56,051 bases of DNA, from the NCBI RefSeq assembly GCF_900114615.1, contig NZ_FOTS01000034.1, forward strand, positions 1 through 56,051, written 5' to 3'. Below the pieces are notes generated by a model that saw only the letters and a list, made by a program, of their open reading frames with translations, made no database searches and was not told where the DNA came from. Source of the DNA: Pelosinus propionicus DSM 13327. Lineage in GTDB: Bacteria; Bacillota; Negativicutes; DSM-13327. Numbering within the stretch: position 1 is the stretch's first letter; each line of letters begins with the position of its first letter. A program made the position numbers and the translations under genes. Positions 23,089-32,024 of this stretch are shown piece by piece.

Positions 23089-24489
23089 TTAGGCGCATTC
23101 AGAGGCTGAAATAACCTTTGAATCAAATAGGTACGTTAATAAGAAGGTTCCGACACAAGCAATCCATTCCAGATAAATTACATGAGGGAAGATGCGAACG
23201 GAAGGAATGGTCTGCCAGAGGATTAGAACTGCTAAGCTTGCCATAATCGTATAAAATGCAGCGTTTCTGCGGCAAAGAGAAGGGGCGAATAAAGTAAACA
23301 GAACAATCACACTAAAGGAAGCTGTTAAGCTAAGGCCAATCATAAGAGTCGTGATAATACCGCTAATCGTCATTGCGAGAATCAGGGTTAAGAGCCCTAA
23401 AATGAGTACGGATGCCTTGGTGACAACTAGAAACGTTTTATCGCTCACATTAGGATTTACAAACTTTTTATAAATGTCCTGGGAAAACAAAGTTGCTGAG
23501 CTGAGCAGCAGGCTACAAGCTGTGGATACGTCAGCAGCCCATAAAGCTGCTAATGTAATCCCTGCTAATACCGGGTTCAATGACATAATGGTCATTGGAA
23601 GGGCCATAGCAGGACTCACATCAGGAAACATGGTTTTTGCTATTATGCCCAGTAGCGCACTGACAAAACCGATTGGAAGCATCATCAAGCCGCCAATCAC
23701 AAATCCACGGCGAGCTGTTTGAACGTCTTTTGCTCCCAACGAAATTTGAATGATACTTTGCAAAGACAAGTTGACAGTTACTAATACGAGTATCCAAGTA
23801 ATAATACCGGTGATGCCTACACCGTCAAAAAAGCTGAGATATGGTACAGTGGCAGGCAGTTGAGTTTCAATGTTTTTAAGACCGCCTGCATGTGTTACGC
23901 TGACAATGGTAGCTAAGATAATACCAATATATTTTAATGATACGTTTAAAAGATTGGAAAGACTGGCTGACCACATACCGCCAGTCATCGTAACACTAAT
24001 AAATACGACGGCACTTGTAAGCATGCCGGTAGTGAGTGTGAAGATTTCAGGCATTAAAGCACAAAGGATACTTCCGCCAGCCAGATATTGAAGTGACATA
24101 ACAACAAGTTGAATGAGAATTTGACAGGAAATACCTGCGATCATCCCTTTTTTATCATAAAATCTGCCTAGAAGTTCAGGTATTGTGGTGATATTCAGCT
24201 GACGATATTTTTGGGCAACCAACATTCCCATTGTGATGGCTCCGAGCCCCCAAGCCGTTGTATACCAGCCTGCAGAGAGACCGACTTTATAGGCTTGTTC
24301 CGCCACACCAATGGTTGATGCTCCGCCAACAGCAAGACCTACAATGGATACAGTAATCAACGGAGTGGTAAGCTGTCTGCCTGCCAGGATGTAATTGCTG
24401 GCATTGCCAGCTGACCTTCTTCTAGCAAAAAAACTAATAATAAAGAGCAGCAGAATGTATATACATACAATTAGAAATGGAATATTCAT
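23089..24489 (-). CDS. Sodium:solute symporter (SSS family)
   Basis: 466 residues with about thirteen membrane segments; NYILAGRQL and GGASTIGVAEQAYKVGLSAG are typical of the SSS family, which uses sodium to import amino acids, sugars or carboxylates. Start ATG with AAGGAGG. A T-box leader with predicted Phe (UUC) specifier upstream strongly suggests that the substrate is an amino acid, perhaps phenylalanine or a related compound. Confidence 0.88.
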   Translation of the reverse strand: MNIPFLIVCIYILLLFIISFFARRRSAGNASNYILAGRQLTTPLITVSIVGLAVGGASTIGVAEQAYKVGLSAGWYTTAWGLGAITMGMLVAQKYRQLNITTIPELLGRFYDKKGMIAGISCQILIQLVVMSLQYLAGGSILCALMPEIFTLTTGMLTSAVVFISVTMTGGMWSASLSNLLNVSLKYIGIILATIVSVTHAGGLKNIETQLPATVPYLSFFDGVGITGIITWILVLVTVNLSLQSIIQISLGAKDVQTARRGFVIGGLMMLPIGFVSALLGIIAKTMFPDVSPAMALPMTIMSLNPVLAGITLAALWAADVSTACSLLLSSATLFSQDIYKKFVNPNVSDKTFLVVTKASVLILGLLTLILAMTISGIITTLMIGLSLTASFSVIVLFTLFAPSLCRRNAAFYTIMASLAVLILWQTIPSVRIFPHVIYLEWIACVGTFLLTYLFDSKVISASECA

Positions 24490-24549
24490 GGGTAAACCTC
24501 CTTAAGGTATAGAGTATTTTTCATCTTTTTTCTTTTATGCCGGCTATAA

Positions 24550-24856
24550 AAGAAAAAACGCCCCTCTAAAAAGAGGGACGATAGTGACCGTGGTACCACC
24601 CAAATTTGATCACAGACAAAATAAAAAGCGATACCGTATAAGGGACGAATCACCGCGGTACCACCCTAGTTTGATCATCAGATCAGCTCTATGCCTGTAA
24701 CGTAGACAATACGGCAAGACCTACTATGTTTTCAGCCTGCAGTTCGGGAAGGAACTTCATTGTGTATTTTCAACTAGTTTACACCAGCCACTAGCTCTCT
24801 GTATGAAAAAGGCACAATTACTTTTTTCCGTCATCACCAATATCACATATGGTATT
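24550..24856 (-). promoter_or_regulatory. T-box riboswitch with duplicated antiterminator
   Basis: The leader of the symporter gene has a Stem I with AGTA (24822-24819), an AGAGAG box, the stem ATTGTG/CACAAT and GAA before the specifier; TTC (24754-24752) is the likely specifier codon (Phe). Two T-box cores follow, GGGTGGTACCGCGG (24666-24653) and GGGTGGTACCACGG (24601-24588), each preceded by GATCAAA and followed by CGTCCCT. The second leads into the terminator CCCTC/GAGGG with T6; the first is followed by CTTTTTATTTT. Uncharged tRNA would allow read-through. Confidence 0.88.
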
Positions 24857-24862
24857 GGTACG

Positions 24863-24892
24863 ATTATAATGGATTTTACATACGTTTGTCAA
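24863..24892 (-). promoter_or_regulatory. Promoter of the T-box leader
   Basis: On the minus strand TTGACA (24892-24887), an 18-bp spacer and TATAAT (24868-24863). The transcript would start near 24856, giving a leader of about 370 nt before the symporter start. The stretch 24893-25067 beyond it holds no gene I can support. Confidence 0.8.
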
Positions 24893-25067
24893 TACCCGAT
24901 GCACTGATGTTTTCATATTTCTTATTTTTTCAGCATTATTCGTAATTTTTATAAATGTAAACTCCTGTAAGGTCTCAAAAATGATATGTCCCTTGTTAAG
25001 CAGACTGAAAAAAAGTTTACTAGTTTTACCGCTAAATCCGAATTCGAGTTAAAGTAAATAATATGAG

Positions 25068-25106
25068 AAACTCCTGCAAAATATATCTTAATTTTGCAGG
25101 AGTTTT
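25068..25106. terminator. Hairpin of the CTCCTGCAAA family before grpB-like gene
   Basis: AAACTCCTGCAAAAT and ATTTTGCAGGAGTTTT pair over 15 bp with an 8-nt loop and T4. It lies upstream of the grpB-like start with no gene in front on the plus strand, so it may act in the leader. Confidence 0.7.
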
Positions 25107-25182
25107 ACTATTAAATGGGAAATATATCCAAAAGAAAGGGATGGTAAAAAATTACAATGGTTATCAACTTGGAGGAGATCAT

Positions 25183-25710
25183 ATGAAAAATGCAGTAAAA
25201 GTTATGGAATGGGATTGGGTACAAGTGTTTGAGAAAGAAAAAAAGAATATACGGATGATCCTTGGTTCTCATGCAGTTGCTATTGAACATGTAGGGAGCA
25301 CAGCTATTCCCCAGAAGGAAGGAAAATCGGTAATATCCATCATGATTGGTGTTGTGCCATTTAGGGGATTTGGCTTTTATCAATCGATGTTTAGTTTAAA
25401 AGACTATAGCTATATACAAATCGATATGAATGATCGATATCTATTTAAAAAATATGAAAATGATGTTTGGACACATAACTTACATATTGTTCCTTTCGAT
25501 GAAGAATTTTATATGCGTGATGGGTTTTTGCTGCGGGATTATTTACGTGATCATCCTGAGGTCGCTTTTGAATATAGCAAAGTTGAAAGGTATATAAATA
25601 TGAGAAATGGCGGCAGCATTGCAAAATTTACTCGTTCTAAAATTGGATTTATAAAAAAGATAATTCATGCTGCCAGAAGAGAAAAAGGATTATCTTTGCA
25701 GCATATTTGA
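25183..25710 (+). CDS. GrpB family protein (UPF0157)
   Basis: 175 residues with the nucleotidyltransferase-like GrpB pattern: WDWVQVFEKEKKNIR, AIEHVGSTAIPQKEGKSVIS, THNLHIVPF and LLRDYLRDHPEVAFEYSKVE. Function of the family is not settled. ATG 25183 has GGAGGAG at ideal distance; an open frame upstream runs through a hairpin and has no ribosome binding site. No operon partner. Confidence 0.88.
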   Translation: MKNAVKVMEWDWVQVFEKEKKNIRMILGSHAVAIEHVGSTAIPQKEGKSVISIMIGVVPFRGFGFYQSMFSLKDYSYIQIDMNDRYLFKKYENDVWTHNLHIVPFDEEFYMRDGFLLRDYLRDHPEVAFEYSKVERYINMRNGGSIAKFTRSKIGFIKKIIHAARREKGLSLQHI

Positions 25711-25871
25711 GTTAGAAACTGAATTCCGATTTTAAAAATTTGTTTATATCATGGTATATAAAATGATACTATAGTACATAAAAGTTCGTACTTGCTATTT
25801 ATTGCAATAGTATATACTATATATGATATCAAATGCATTTTATGAATAGTAGTAAAGTGAGGTATAGATAG

Positions 25872-26861
25872 ATGAGTCATTTATCCGATGAAATAGTTAT
25901 AAGAGGAAGGAAAATAAAGAACAGAATTGTTATGCCTCCGATGATGTGTTTTTCTTTTAAAGGAGACAATGGAGGAATGTATGGTGAGCAATATGTTGAA
26001 CACTACGCAAAAAGAGCAAAAGGCGGCACCGGTTTGATCATTGTACAAGCAACCCCTGTTGCAGGTGCAGCTAAGCAGAGTGGAGTTTGGAGTGACGAAC
26101 AAATGAACCCTCTGAAGAAAATTGCTAAGAGATGCCATGATTATGGTTCTATCGTAATGATGCAGCTTTCTTGTGGCGATGTAGACATTAATGAGTTATC
26201 AGTAGAACAGATTCGCCAGATGCAGAGTGACTGTATTGCAGCTGCTGCAAGAGCAGTACAAGCAGGATTTGATGGTCTTGAATATCATTTTGCCCACGGT
26301 TACACGTTATGCAGATTTTTAGATCCAACTTTCAATAAAAGAAATGATAATTATGGTGGAAGCTTAGAAAATCGAGTGCGCTTTCTAACAGAGATCATAT
26401 CGCAAATTCGTGACGCGGTTGGTGAAGATTCCATTGTTAGCGTTCGCATGGGAGGCAATATTCCGGATTTAGCAGGGGCAATTGATATTGCTAAGGTTTT
26501 TGAAGAACTAGGAATTGATCTCCTTCATGTTTCTTTTGGCATGAAAGAGCCCGAAAATGATATTCCTGCTGATTTTAAATGCAGTACAATTGTATTTAAC
26601 GGCAGCGAGATTAAAAGGCATGTAACAATTCCAGTTATTGCTGTGTCAGAAATTTTTACTGCGGAGCAGGCAAGTTTCTTGTTAGAAAATGACTATGTAG
26701 ATTTCGCGGCAGTGGGGAGAGGGATCTATGCTGATGAAAACTGGGCAAACAAGGTTCTTGCAAAGGAGCCTATCCAGCAGTGCCACAACTGTGGAGGCTC
26801 GTCTAGGAAATGCTTATGGTTTACTGACCACACAAAATGTCCTGCAAAGAAAATTAGCTGA
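25872..26861 (+). CDS. Old-yellow-enzyme family NADH:flavin oxidoreductase
   Basis: 329 residues. An FMN-binding TIM barrel with NRIVMPPMMC at the start, GFDGLEYHFAHGYTLCRFLD and NKRNDNYGGSLENRVRF, as in 2,4-dienoyl-CoA reductase N-domains. The C-terminus adds four cysteines (CHNCGG, RKC, TKCPA) that probably hold an iron-sulfur cluster, but the FAD/NAD domain of dienoyl-CoA reductases is missing. It likely reduces an activated double bond. The next gene, a flavodoxin-fold reductase 33 bp downstream, may supply electrons or flavin. Confidence 0.88.
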   Translation: MSHLSDEIVIRGRKIKNRIVMPPMMCFSFKGDNGGMYGEQYVEHYAKRAKGGTGLIIVQATPVAGAAKQSGVWSDEQMNPLKKIAKRCHDYGSIVMMQLSCGDVDINELSVEQIRQMQSDCIAAAARAVQAGFDGLEYHFAHGYTLCRFLDPTFNKRNDNYGGSLENRVRFLTEIISQIRDAVGEDSIVSVRMGGNIPDLAGAIDIAKVFEELGIDLLHVSFGMKEPENDIPADFKCSTIVFNGSEIKRHVTIPVIAVSEIFTAEQASFLLENDYVDFAAVGRGIYADENWANKVLAKEPIQQCHNCGGSSRKCLWFTDHTKCPAKKIS

Positions 26862-26894
26862 TTGATGTAGATATTCAAAGATAGAGGTATAAGT

Positions 26895-27455
26895 ATGCAA
26901 AAAATTCTTGTTCTTAATGGCAGTCCTCGTAAGCAAGGTTCTACAGCTGCAATGGTAGAAGAAATCAGTAAGGGGGCAAGTGAGCAAGGGGCTGAGATTC
27001 GATCTTATTACCTTAATGGTATGAATATAAAAGGCTGTCAGAGTTGTTACGCCTGTAAAGGAGAAAGCCACCGCTGTATCCTGCAGGATGATATGCAGGA
27101 GTTATATGATGAAATTGATGCTGCCAGCGGCGTTGTTTTTGCTACTCCCGTATATATGTGGCAGATGACGGCACAATTAAAACAGGCGGTTGATCGTTTG
27201 TATCCTTTCTTAAAACCTGATTATTCCAGTTACTTAGCTCCTAGCAAGAAAGTCTTGCTGGCAGTCACACAGGGCAGACCTGACACGTCTATGTTTCATA
27301 ACTATTTTGAACATATGGGGAAGAATCTTTCCTTTCTCGGTTTTGGTAATTACAAAATCCTCATCGCTGGAGGGACACGCAAGTCGGAGGACTTTTATAA
27401 ACAAGCGGAGGTCGTGGCTGAGGCTAGACGAATGGGAGCCTGGCTTGTTGAATAG
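26895..27455 (+). CDS. NADPH-dependent FMN reductase/iron-sulfur flavoprotein
   Basis: 186 residues with a flavodoxin-like fold: LVLNGSPRKQGSTAAMVEEI binds FMN phosphate, and ATPVYMWQMTAQLKQAVDR is the family signature. The cysteine group GCQSCYACK with a later Cys (HRC) is like iron-sulfur flavoproteins. Likely a redox partner of the old-yellow-enzyme reductase upstream, with which it forms a two-gene unit closed by a terminator. Confidence 0.88.
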   Translation: MQKILVLNGSPRKQGSTAAMVEEISKGASEQGAEIRSYYLNGMNIKGCQSCYACKGESHRCILQDDMQELYDEIDAASGVVFATPVYMWQMTAQLKQAVDRLYPFLKPDYSSYLAPSKKVLLAVTQGRPDTSMFHNYFEHMGKNLSFLGFGNYKILIAGGTRKSEDFYKQAEVVAEARRMGAWLVE

Positions 27456-27492
27456 AAGAAACAAGGAATTAAATAAAGTCAGTTAAATTTTG

Positions 27493-27526
27493 ATGGCACC
27501 AGGCGAAATCTACCTGGTGTCATTTT
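27493..27526 (+). terminator. Terminator after the two-gene reductase unit
   Basis: ATGGCACCAGG/CCTGGTGTCAT (one G-T pair) over a 7-nt loop, followed by TTTTAT. Confidence 0.75.
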
Positions 27527-27580
27527 ATGATAAAGTGTTCACCGATCATAAAAATAACGTACTTAACTTATTAAAAAATA

Positions 27581-27610
27581 TTGCCTGGTATTAATACCAG
27601 GTGCTATAAT
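27581..27610 (+). promoter_or_regulatory. fabH promoter with perfect 18-bp palindrome
   Basis: TTGCCT (27581-27586), 18-bp spacer, TATAAT (27605-27610). The exact palindrome CCTGGTATTAATACCAGG (27584-27601) overlaps the -35 element and fills the spacer, an ideal place for a repressor. The sequence loosely recalls fatty-acid regulator operators such as FapR sites, but no regulator can be assigned here. Confidence 0.65.
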
Positions 27611-27675
27611 GGAACGTAGAAACTGTTACTATTAAGAGCGATCTAAATGCTTTAAATAAGAGGAGGGGCTTATGT

Positions 27676-28668
27676 ATGAATAAAAAATGCGTTGGCATTA
27701 TTGGACTAGGATCGTATGTGCCTCAGAAGATCATGACGAATAAGGATCTGGAACAAATAATGGACACTTCTGATCAATGGATTGTTGAACGTACAGGGAT
27801 TCATGAACGGCGCGTTGCAGCAGCGAATGAATCTACGTCAGATTTAGCTACTAAAGCAGCCCGCAAGGCATTAGAAGATGCGAAGCTTTCAGCAGCAGAA
27901 ATAGACTTAATTATTGTAGCAACAGCGTCACCGGATATGACATTTCCCGCAACAGCATGTGTAGTGCAGGATAATATAAAAGCGATAAATGCTGCCGCTT
28001 TTGATATTTCTGCGGTTTGTTCCGGATTTCTATATGCCCTTATAACGGGCAGCCAATTTATAAAAACAGGTATGTATCGTAAAGTGTTAGTAATTGGCGC
28101 AGAAACCCTTTCACGATTTACAGATTGGAGCGATCGTAATACAGGAATGCTATTTGGTGATGGAGCAGGAGCTGCTGTTTTAGGTGAAACACCAGAAGGC
28201 TATGGTATTTTAGGAGTGGATTTGGGAGCAGATGGCGGCGGTGCAGAACTTTTGAAAATACCGGCAGGAGGTTCACGTCACCCTGCAACAAATGAAACGA
28301 TATTGCAGAAACAACATTTCATTCATATGAATGGAAACGAGGTTTTTAAATTTGCTGTCAAGGTAATGGGGGAAACCATTCTCAAGGCATTGAAGAATGC
28401 AAATCTTGCTGCAAGTGACATCACATATCTTGTGCCTCACCAAGCTAATATTCGCATTATTCACTCAGCAGCGAAAAGACTCGGTATGCCAATGGAAAAA
28501 GTAGTAGTAAACATTAATAAGTATGGAAATACTTCTGCAGCTTCAATACCAATCGCTCTTGATGAGGCTGTAAAATCAGGAGCAATTCAGTCGGGTGATA
28601 TTGTTGCGTTAGCAGGATTTGGCGGAGGCTTAACCTGGGCATCCAGCATTATTAAGTGGTGCAAGTAA
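27676..28668 (+). CDS. fabH: 3-oxoacyl-ACP synthase III (FabH)
   Basis: 330 residues, full length. The catalytic triad is complete: Cys115 in ISAVCSGFLYAL, His in VPHQANIRI and Asn in NKYGNTSAASIP. It starts fatty-acid synthesis by condensing acetyl-CoA (or a branched acyl-CoA) with malonyl-ACP. It is not in a fab operon but alone under its own operator, so it may be a second, condition-specific FabH. Start ATG with GAGGAGGGG upstream. Confidence 0.92.
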   Translation: MNKKCVGIIGLGSYVPQKIMTNKDLEQIMDTSDQWIVERTGIHERRVAAANESTSDLATKAARKALEDAKLSAAEIDLIIVATASPDMTFPATACVVQDNIKAINAAAFDISAVCSGFLYALITGSQFIKTGMYRKVLVIGAETLSRFTDWSDRNTGMLFGDGAGAAVLGETPEGYGILGVDLGADGGGAELLKIPAGGSRHPATNETILQKQHFIHMNGNEVFKFAVKVMGETILKALKNANLAASDITYLVPHQANIRIIHSAAKRLGMPMEKVVVNINKYGNTSAASIPIALDEAVKSGAIQSGDIVALAGFGGGLTWASSIIKWCK

Positions 28669-28696
28669 AAATTAGTGATGCATAGTATTTTTCTCA

Positions 28697-29518
28697 TCAC
28701 ATAAATAGTAATAGACTGACAGCCATGACCAGCATCCCTAAGACCAAACCGTAAATGGACAAATGATGCTCACCATATTCTCGGGCAGTAGGTAATAATT
28801 GATCTAATGAAATAAAAACCATGATGCCACCCACCCCTGCAAAAACGATACCAAAAAGGGTATCTGTCATAAAAGGCGCTAAGATCAGATACCCAATAAT
28901 GGCACCAGCAGGTTCTGCTAGTCCGGAGAGAAAAGAGTAATAGAAGGCTTTTTTATGACTGCCTGTTGCGTAGTAAAGAGGAATCGATACTGCAATTCCT
29001 TCTGGAATATTGTGAATGGCTACAGCAATAGCGATGCTTACTCCTAGGGCAGGGTCTTGCAATGAGGCAATGAGTGTTGCAAACCCTTCTGGAAAATTGT
29101 GAATGGCCACAGCTAATGCTGTAAAAATTCCCATACGAAGTAATTTTTTTTCAGCGTTGGGATACGCTGTTTTTTCCGATTCGCTAATTTCTTCAACGCT
29201 GTGCATTTCATGTGGATTTTCATGAGAAGGAATAAGCTTATCAATTGCAGCAATAAATAACATACCTCCGAAAAAGGATACTATAGTAATCCACGAGCCC
29301 ATTTTCTCGCCAAGCCCTAGTATAAGAGAATCCTGCGCTTTTCTAAAGATTTCTATCATGGAGACATAAATCATTACACCTGCTGAAAATCCTAATGCGA
29401 GTGAAAGAAATTTTTTGTTCGTTCGTTTTGTTAAAAATGCTAGTGCGCTTCCAATTCCCGTGCATAATCCTGCAAATAGAGTAAGACCAAAGGCTGTCCA
29501 TAGATTTTCGGATGTCAT
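28697..29518 (-). CDS. ZIP-family metal transporter (ZupT-like)
   Basis: 273 residues with eight membrane segments. The paired metal-binding signatures AVAIHNFPEGFATLI and AVAIHNIPEGIAVSIPLYYA in segments 4 and 5 are those of ZupT-like ZIP transporters, which bring in zinc, iron, manganese or cobalt. A histidine-containing loop (HENPHEMHSVEE) precedes them. Start ATG with AAAGGGGGG. Converges with fabH; no metal-dependent operator recognised upstream. Confidence 0.9.
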   Translation of the reverse strand: MTSENLWTAFGLTLFAGLCTGIGSALAFLTKRTNKKFLSLALGFSAGVMIYVSMIEIFRKAQDSLILGLGEKMGSWITIVSFFGGMLFIAAIDKLIPSHENPHEMHSVEEISESEKTAYPNAEKKLLRMGIFTALAVAIHNFPEGFATLIASLQDPALGVSIAIAVAIHNIPEGIAVSIPLYYATGSHKKAFYYSFLSGLAEPAGAIIGYLILAPFMTDTLFGIVFAGVGGIMVFISLDQLLPTAREYGEHHLSIYGLVLGMLVMAVSLLLFM

Positions 29519-29623
29519 ATAATATCCCCCCTTTTTTGCTCTTATTCTATTTCTCTCGTTTACTTTCCTGCGCTCAGTTGCCTTAAATGACGATACATGT
29601 AATCATATGCACAAAAATAGGAC

Positions 29624-29657
29624 AGACCGTGCAAGAACAGAAAAGCTTGCACGGTCT
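29624..29657 (-). terminator. Terminator behind the 112-aa gene
   Basis: AGACCGTGCAAG and CTTGCACGGTCT pair perfectly over 10 nt; on the minus strand TGTCCTATTTTT follows. Confidence 0.8.
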
Positions 29658-29663
29658 ATTCTA

Positions 29664-30002
29664 TTATCTCTTCCATTCATTAATTTGTTTTTGTAAGTTT
29701 TCAATTTTGTCTTGTAGTTTCTTGACTTCCAGCTCCAATTTTTCAGTAGATTTTTTTTCTTCCTTGTCCTGCTGTTCGCTGATAGCGTCATTCACTAAGG
29801 ATCTTTGGGCGGCAATGACAAACATCACTTGTGCGGTTTCAAATAAGCCATTTGCTAAAAGACTAATTTCGTCGACTGTTAAGGGCTGTGAGAGAGCAAT
29901 TCCTAATAGATAAAAAAGTAAAGTTATTTCTTCTGGAGATAGGTCATAAAATAAGGAATCATCTGGTACCTCTTTATATTTCTCCAATAAATTGCACCCC
30001 AT
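29664..30002 (-). CDS. Hypothetical protein with C-terminal coiled coil
   Basis: 112 residues: a hydrophobic helical middle (EEITLLFYLLGIALSQPL and LLANGLFETAQVMFVIAAQR) and a charged coiled coil at the end (EKLELEVKKLQDKIENLQKQ). No signal peptide or known domain. ATG 30002 has no ribosome binding site; TTG 29987, behind GGGGTG, may be the true start. Single gene with its own terminator. Confidence 0.6.
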   Translation of the reverse strand: MGCNLLEKYKEVPDDSLFYDLSPEEITLLFYLLGIALSQPLTVDEISLLANGLFETAQVMFVIAAQRSLVNDAISEQQDKEEKKSTEKLELEVKKLQDKIENLQKQINEWKR

Positions 30003-30358
30003 TAAATGGGAATTTAGTATCTATATAGCATATGTGTTATAAATTAAGTTAGACCAGCAGCATGAGATAAACGGCCAAATACGATCGCTTAATTTTATAA
30101 CTGGAATGGCATTCGTACTGCAAGTATTAGAAAATGTGGTTTTCTGCAAAAGATGTGGTTATCATTGTTGCTGTATGATGGAGAATATGAGCGAGAAGAA
30201 GATATGCTGAATGATATAAAACGTATAATAAAAACATTTGTGAATCAGACTAACGAAGAGCCGCAGCAGTGATTTTATATAGGCAGTTACTATTTCCTCG
30301 GAAATGAATAAAGTGTTTGATTAAGGCGGCATTCGAAATAGTATGTTTTATTGGGAAG
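30003..30358. other. Gap with no certain gene
   Basis: About 350 bp. A 39-codon frame (30153-30272, MWLSLLLYDGEYEREEDML at its start) lacks a ribosome binding site and could be the remnant of a gene. No hairpins or promoters stand out. Confidence 0.3.
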
Positions 30359-31183
30359 GTGAGAACGATAAATAGACTTCTTTTTGGAATATCGGGTCTT
30401 CCTATTGGTAAGGGGCAAAAATTTAACTATGCGTCAGGGATAACCTATTTGAAAGGGGTTGGTCTGGATGCCATGGAACTACTTTTTGTCAGGTCTGTTA
30501 ATGTATCGGATAAGAACAAAGATGCTATATTAGAAAACAAACTCAAACATGATTTCTATTTATCGGCTCATGGGTCCTATTATATAAATTTAAATGCAAA
30601 TGAGCGGCAGAAACAAGAGGAGTCAATGCAAAGAATCATAAATGCGGCAGAAGCACTAGCCAAAATCCAAGGGCGAAGCCTTATTTTCCATCCAGGATTT
30701 TATTTAAAGGATTCTAAAGAGATGACGTATGAAACGATACGACAAAATTTATCCAAACTTCCATATAAGGGAATTGATTATCGGCTAGAGACTACTGGAA
30801 AAGGGACGCAATTCGGAACACTTGAAGAATTAGTATCGTTGTGTAAAGAAGTCAGTTCTTGCAAATTATGTGTTGATTTCGCTCACATACATGCGAGAAA
30901 CAATGGCATCTTAAAAAAGTATGATGATTTTGCCAAGCTGCTTCAATATATAGCAGATCAATTAGGGCGGGCTGCTTTACATGATCTTCATATTCATATG
31001 GGAGGTATTCAGTACAGTGAAAAAGGTGAGAGAAATCACCTTCCCCTAGAGGAAAGTGATTTCAACTTTACAGCTTGCCTGCAAGCACTAAAAGATTACG
31101 ATGTAAAAGGCTGCGTTATATGTGAAGGGCCAAGAGTTGAATATGATGCTTTATTATTGAAAAAGACATACGAAACATTATAA
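30359..31183 (+). CDS. TIM-barrel protein, AP endonuclease family 2/endonuclease IV-like
   Basis: About 274 residues. Features of the xylose-isomerase-like TIM barrel and Nfo endonucleases: FGISGLPIGKGQKFNYASG, LSAHGSYYINLNA, LIFHPGFYL, LETTGKGTQFGTLEELVSLC, CVDFAHIHARN and DLHIHMGGIQYSEKGERNH, giving His, Glu and Asp metal ligands. It could be a DNA repair endonuclease or a sugar epimerase; the E-T-T-G-K motif favours the endonuclease IV type. The start is uncertain: GTG 30359 is used here, TTG 30317 would lengthen it by 14 residues, and the best ribosome binding site (AAGGTGAG) precedes an ATA codon. Confidence 0.75.
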   Translation: MRTINRLLFGISGLPIGKGQKFNYASGITYLKGVGLDAMELLFVRSVNVSDKNKDAILENKLKHDFYLSAHGSYYINLNANERQKQEESMQRIINAAEALAKIQGRSLIFHPGFYLKDSKEMTYETIRQNLSKLPYKGIDYRLETTGKGTQFGTLEELVSLCKEVSSCKLCVDFAHIHARNNGILKKYDDFAKLLQYIADQLGRAALHDLHIHMGGIQYSEKGERNHLPLEESDFNFTACLQALKDYDVKGCVICEGPRVEYDALLLKKTYETL

Positions 31184-31266
31184 TGGCAAGAGTTACGATA
31201 GCCGACCAGCCTTCAAAATCGAATAATGGTATTTCGGACTTTTTTATTGCTTTTTGGAAACTAAAA

Positions 31267-31287
31267 TACTATAATAGTTTATGAGTA
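31267..31287. promoter_or_regulatory. Operator copy 1 of the TetR/RND system
   Basis: TACTATAATAGTTTATGAGTA, 55 bp before the TetR gene. It matches the copy before the efflux genes (31984-32004) at 19 of 21 positions. Confidence 0.6.
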
Positions 31288-31341
31288 GGGAGATTTGTGG
31301 AAAATTTCTTATAGAAATCAATAAAATAGCAGGTGATCATT

Positions 31342-31923
31342 ATGGATGATATAAAAAATAATATTCTTGATAAGGCAAAAGAACGATTGGATCGTTTTGG
31401 CTTTAAAAAAACGACAATGGACGAAATCAGCAGAGATTGTAAAATTTCTAAAAAAACGATTTATGAACATTTTAAAGATAAAGAAGATCTATTTACTTGT
31501 TTAATAACAAGAGAATGCCATGAAACTGTAGAAATTATATTTTCCCAAGTGTGTGAGATAGCCGATCCATTAGAGCGATTAATTCACCTTATTAGGAATG
31601 CAATATCTTACTTCAATGAAGATATCTTTGTAACCAGGATACTAAAGAATGACGATGCTTTGTTTTCGGCATTTTTAAGCCGAAAATATCATACACTGAT
31701 TGATCAAGAAATTATTTCTCGAATTGCTGAAATTATTAATGAAGGAAAACAACAAGGGATTTTTAGGGAAGTGGATGAAAAGGTGATAGCTTATGCTGGC
31801 ATTAAGCTTTTTCAATCGTTTAGTTATATGCAAACAGGCCAATTTCTTGCAGATCAAGATAAGCAAGGGTACTATACGGATGTATTAATTGATTTTATTG
31901 TTCATGCACTTGTGAAGAAATAA
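31342..31923 (+). CDS. TetR-family regulator of the RND pump
   Basis: 193 residues. The N-terminal DNA-binding domain is typical (ILDKAKERLDRFGFKKTTMD, then ISRDCKISKKTIYEHFKDKE) and the C-terminal ligand domain is variable. ATG 31342 follows AGGTGAT; GTG 31333 is too close to that site. It stands just upstream of the RND genes in the same direction and the two transcripts share an operator sequence, so it very likely represses both itself and the pump. Confidence 0.88.
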   Translation: MDDIKNNILDKAKERLDRFGFKKTTMDEISRDCKISKKTIYEHFKDKEDLFTCLITRECHETVEIIFSQVCEIADPLERLIHLIRNAISYFNEDIFVTRILKNDDALFSAFLSRKYHTLIDQEIISRIAEIINEGKQQGIFREVDEKVIAYAGIKLFQSFSYMQTGQFLADQDKQGYYTDVLIDFIVHALVKK

Positions 31924-31983
31924 GCTGTATATTATTTTATGATTAGGTTCATCGCATTCTATTTTACCCTAAATAAACCGTAA

Positions 31984-32004
31984 TACTAAAATAGTTTATT
32001 AGTA
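31984..32004. promoter_or_regulatory. Operator copy 2 of the TetR/RND system
   Basis: TACTAAAATAGTTTATTAGTA is an inverted repeat (TACTAA, 9 bp, TTAGTA) just upstream of the membrane fusion protein gene and near-identical to 31267-31287. Confidence 0.65.
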
Positions 32005-32024
32005 ACAATTGGGAGGTAATCTAA

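Noticed and set aside
24958-25020. Imperfect hairpin with GTAAACT/AGTTTAC arms
   Set aside because: Long, poorly paired interior and no T-run; too weak to call.
25063-25182. Extended N-terminus of the GrpB-like protein
   Set aside because: The extension is translated from a terminator-type hairpin and lacks a ribosome binding site; ATG 25183 has GGAGGAG.
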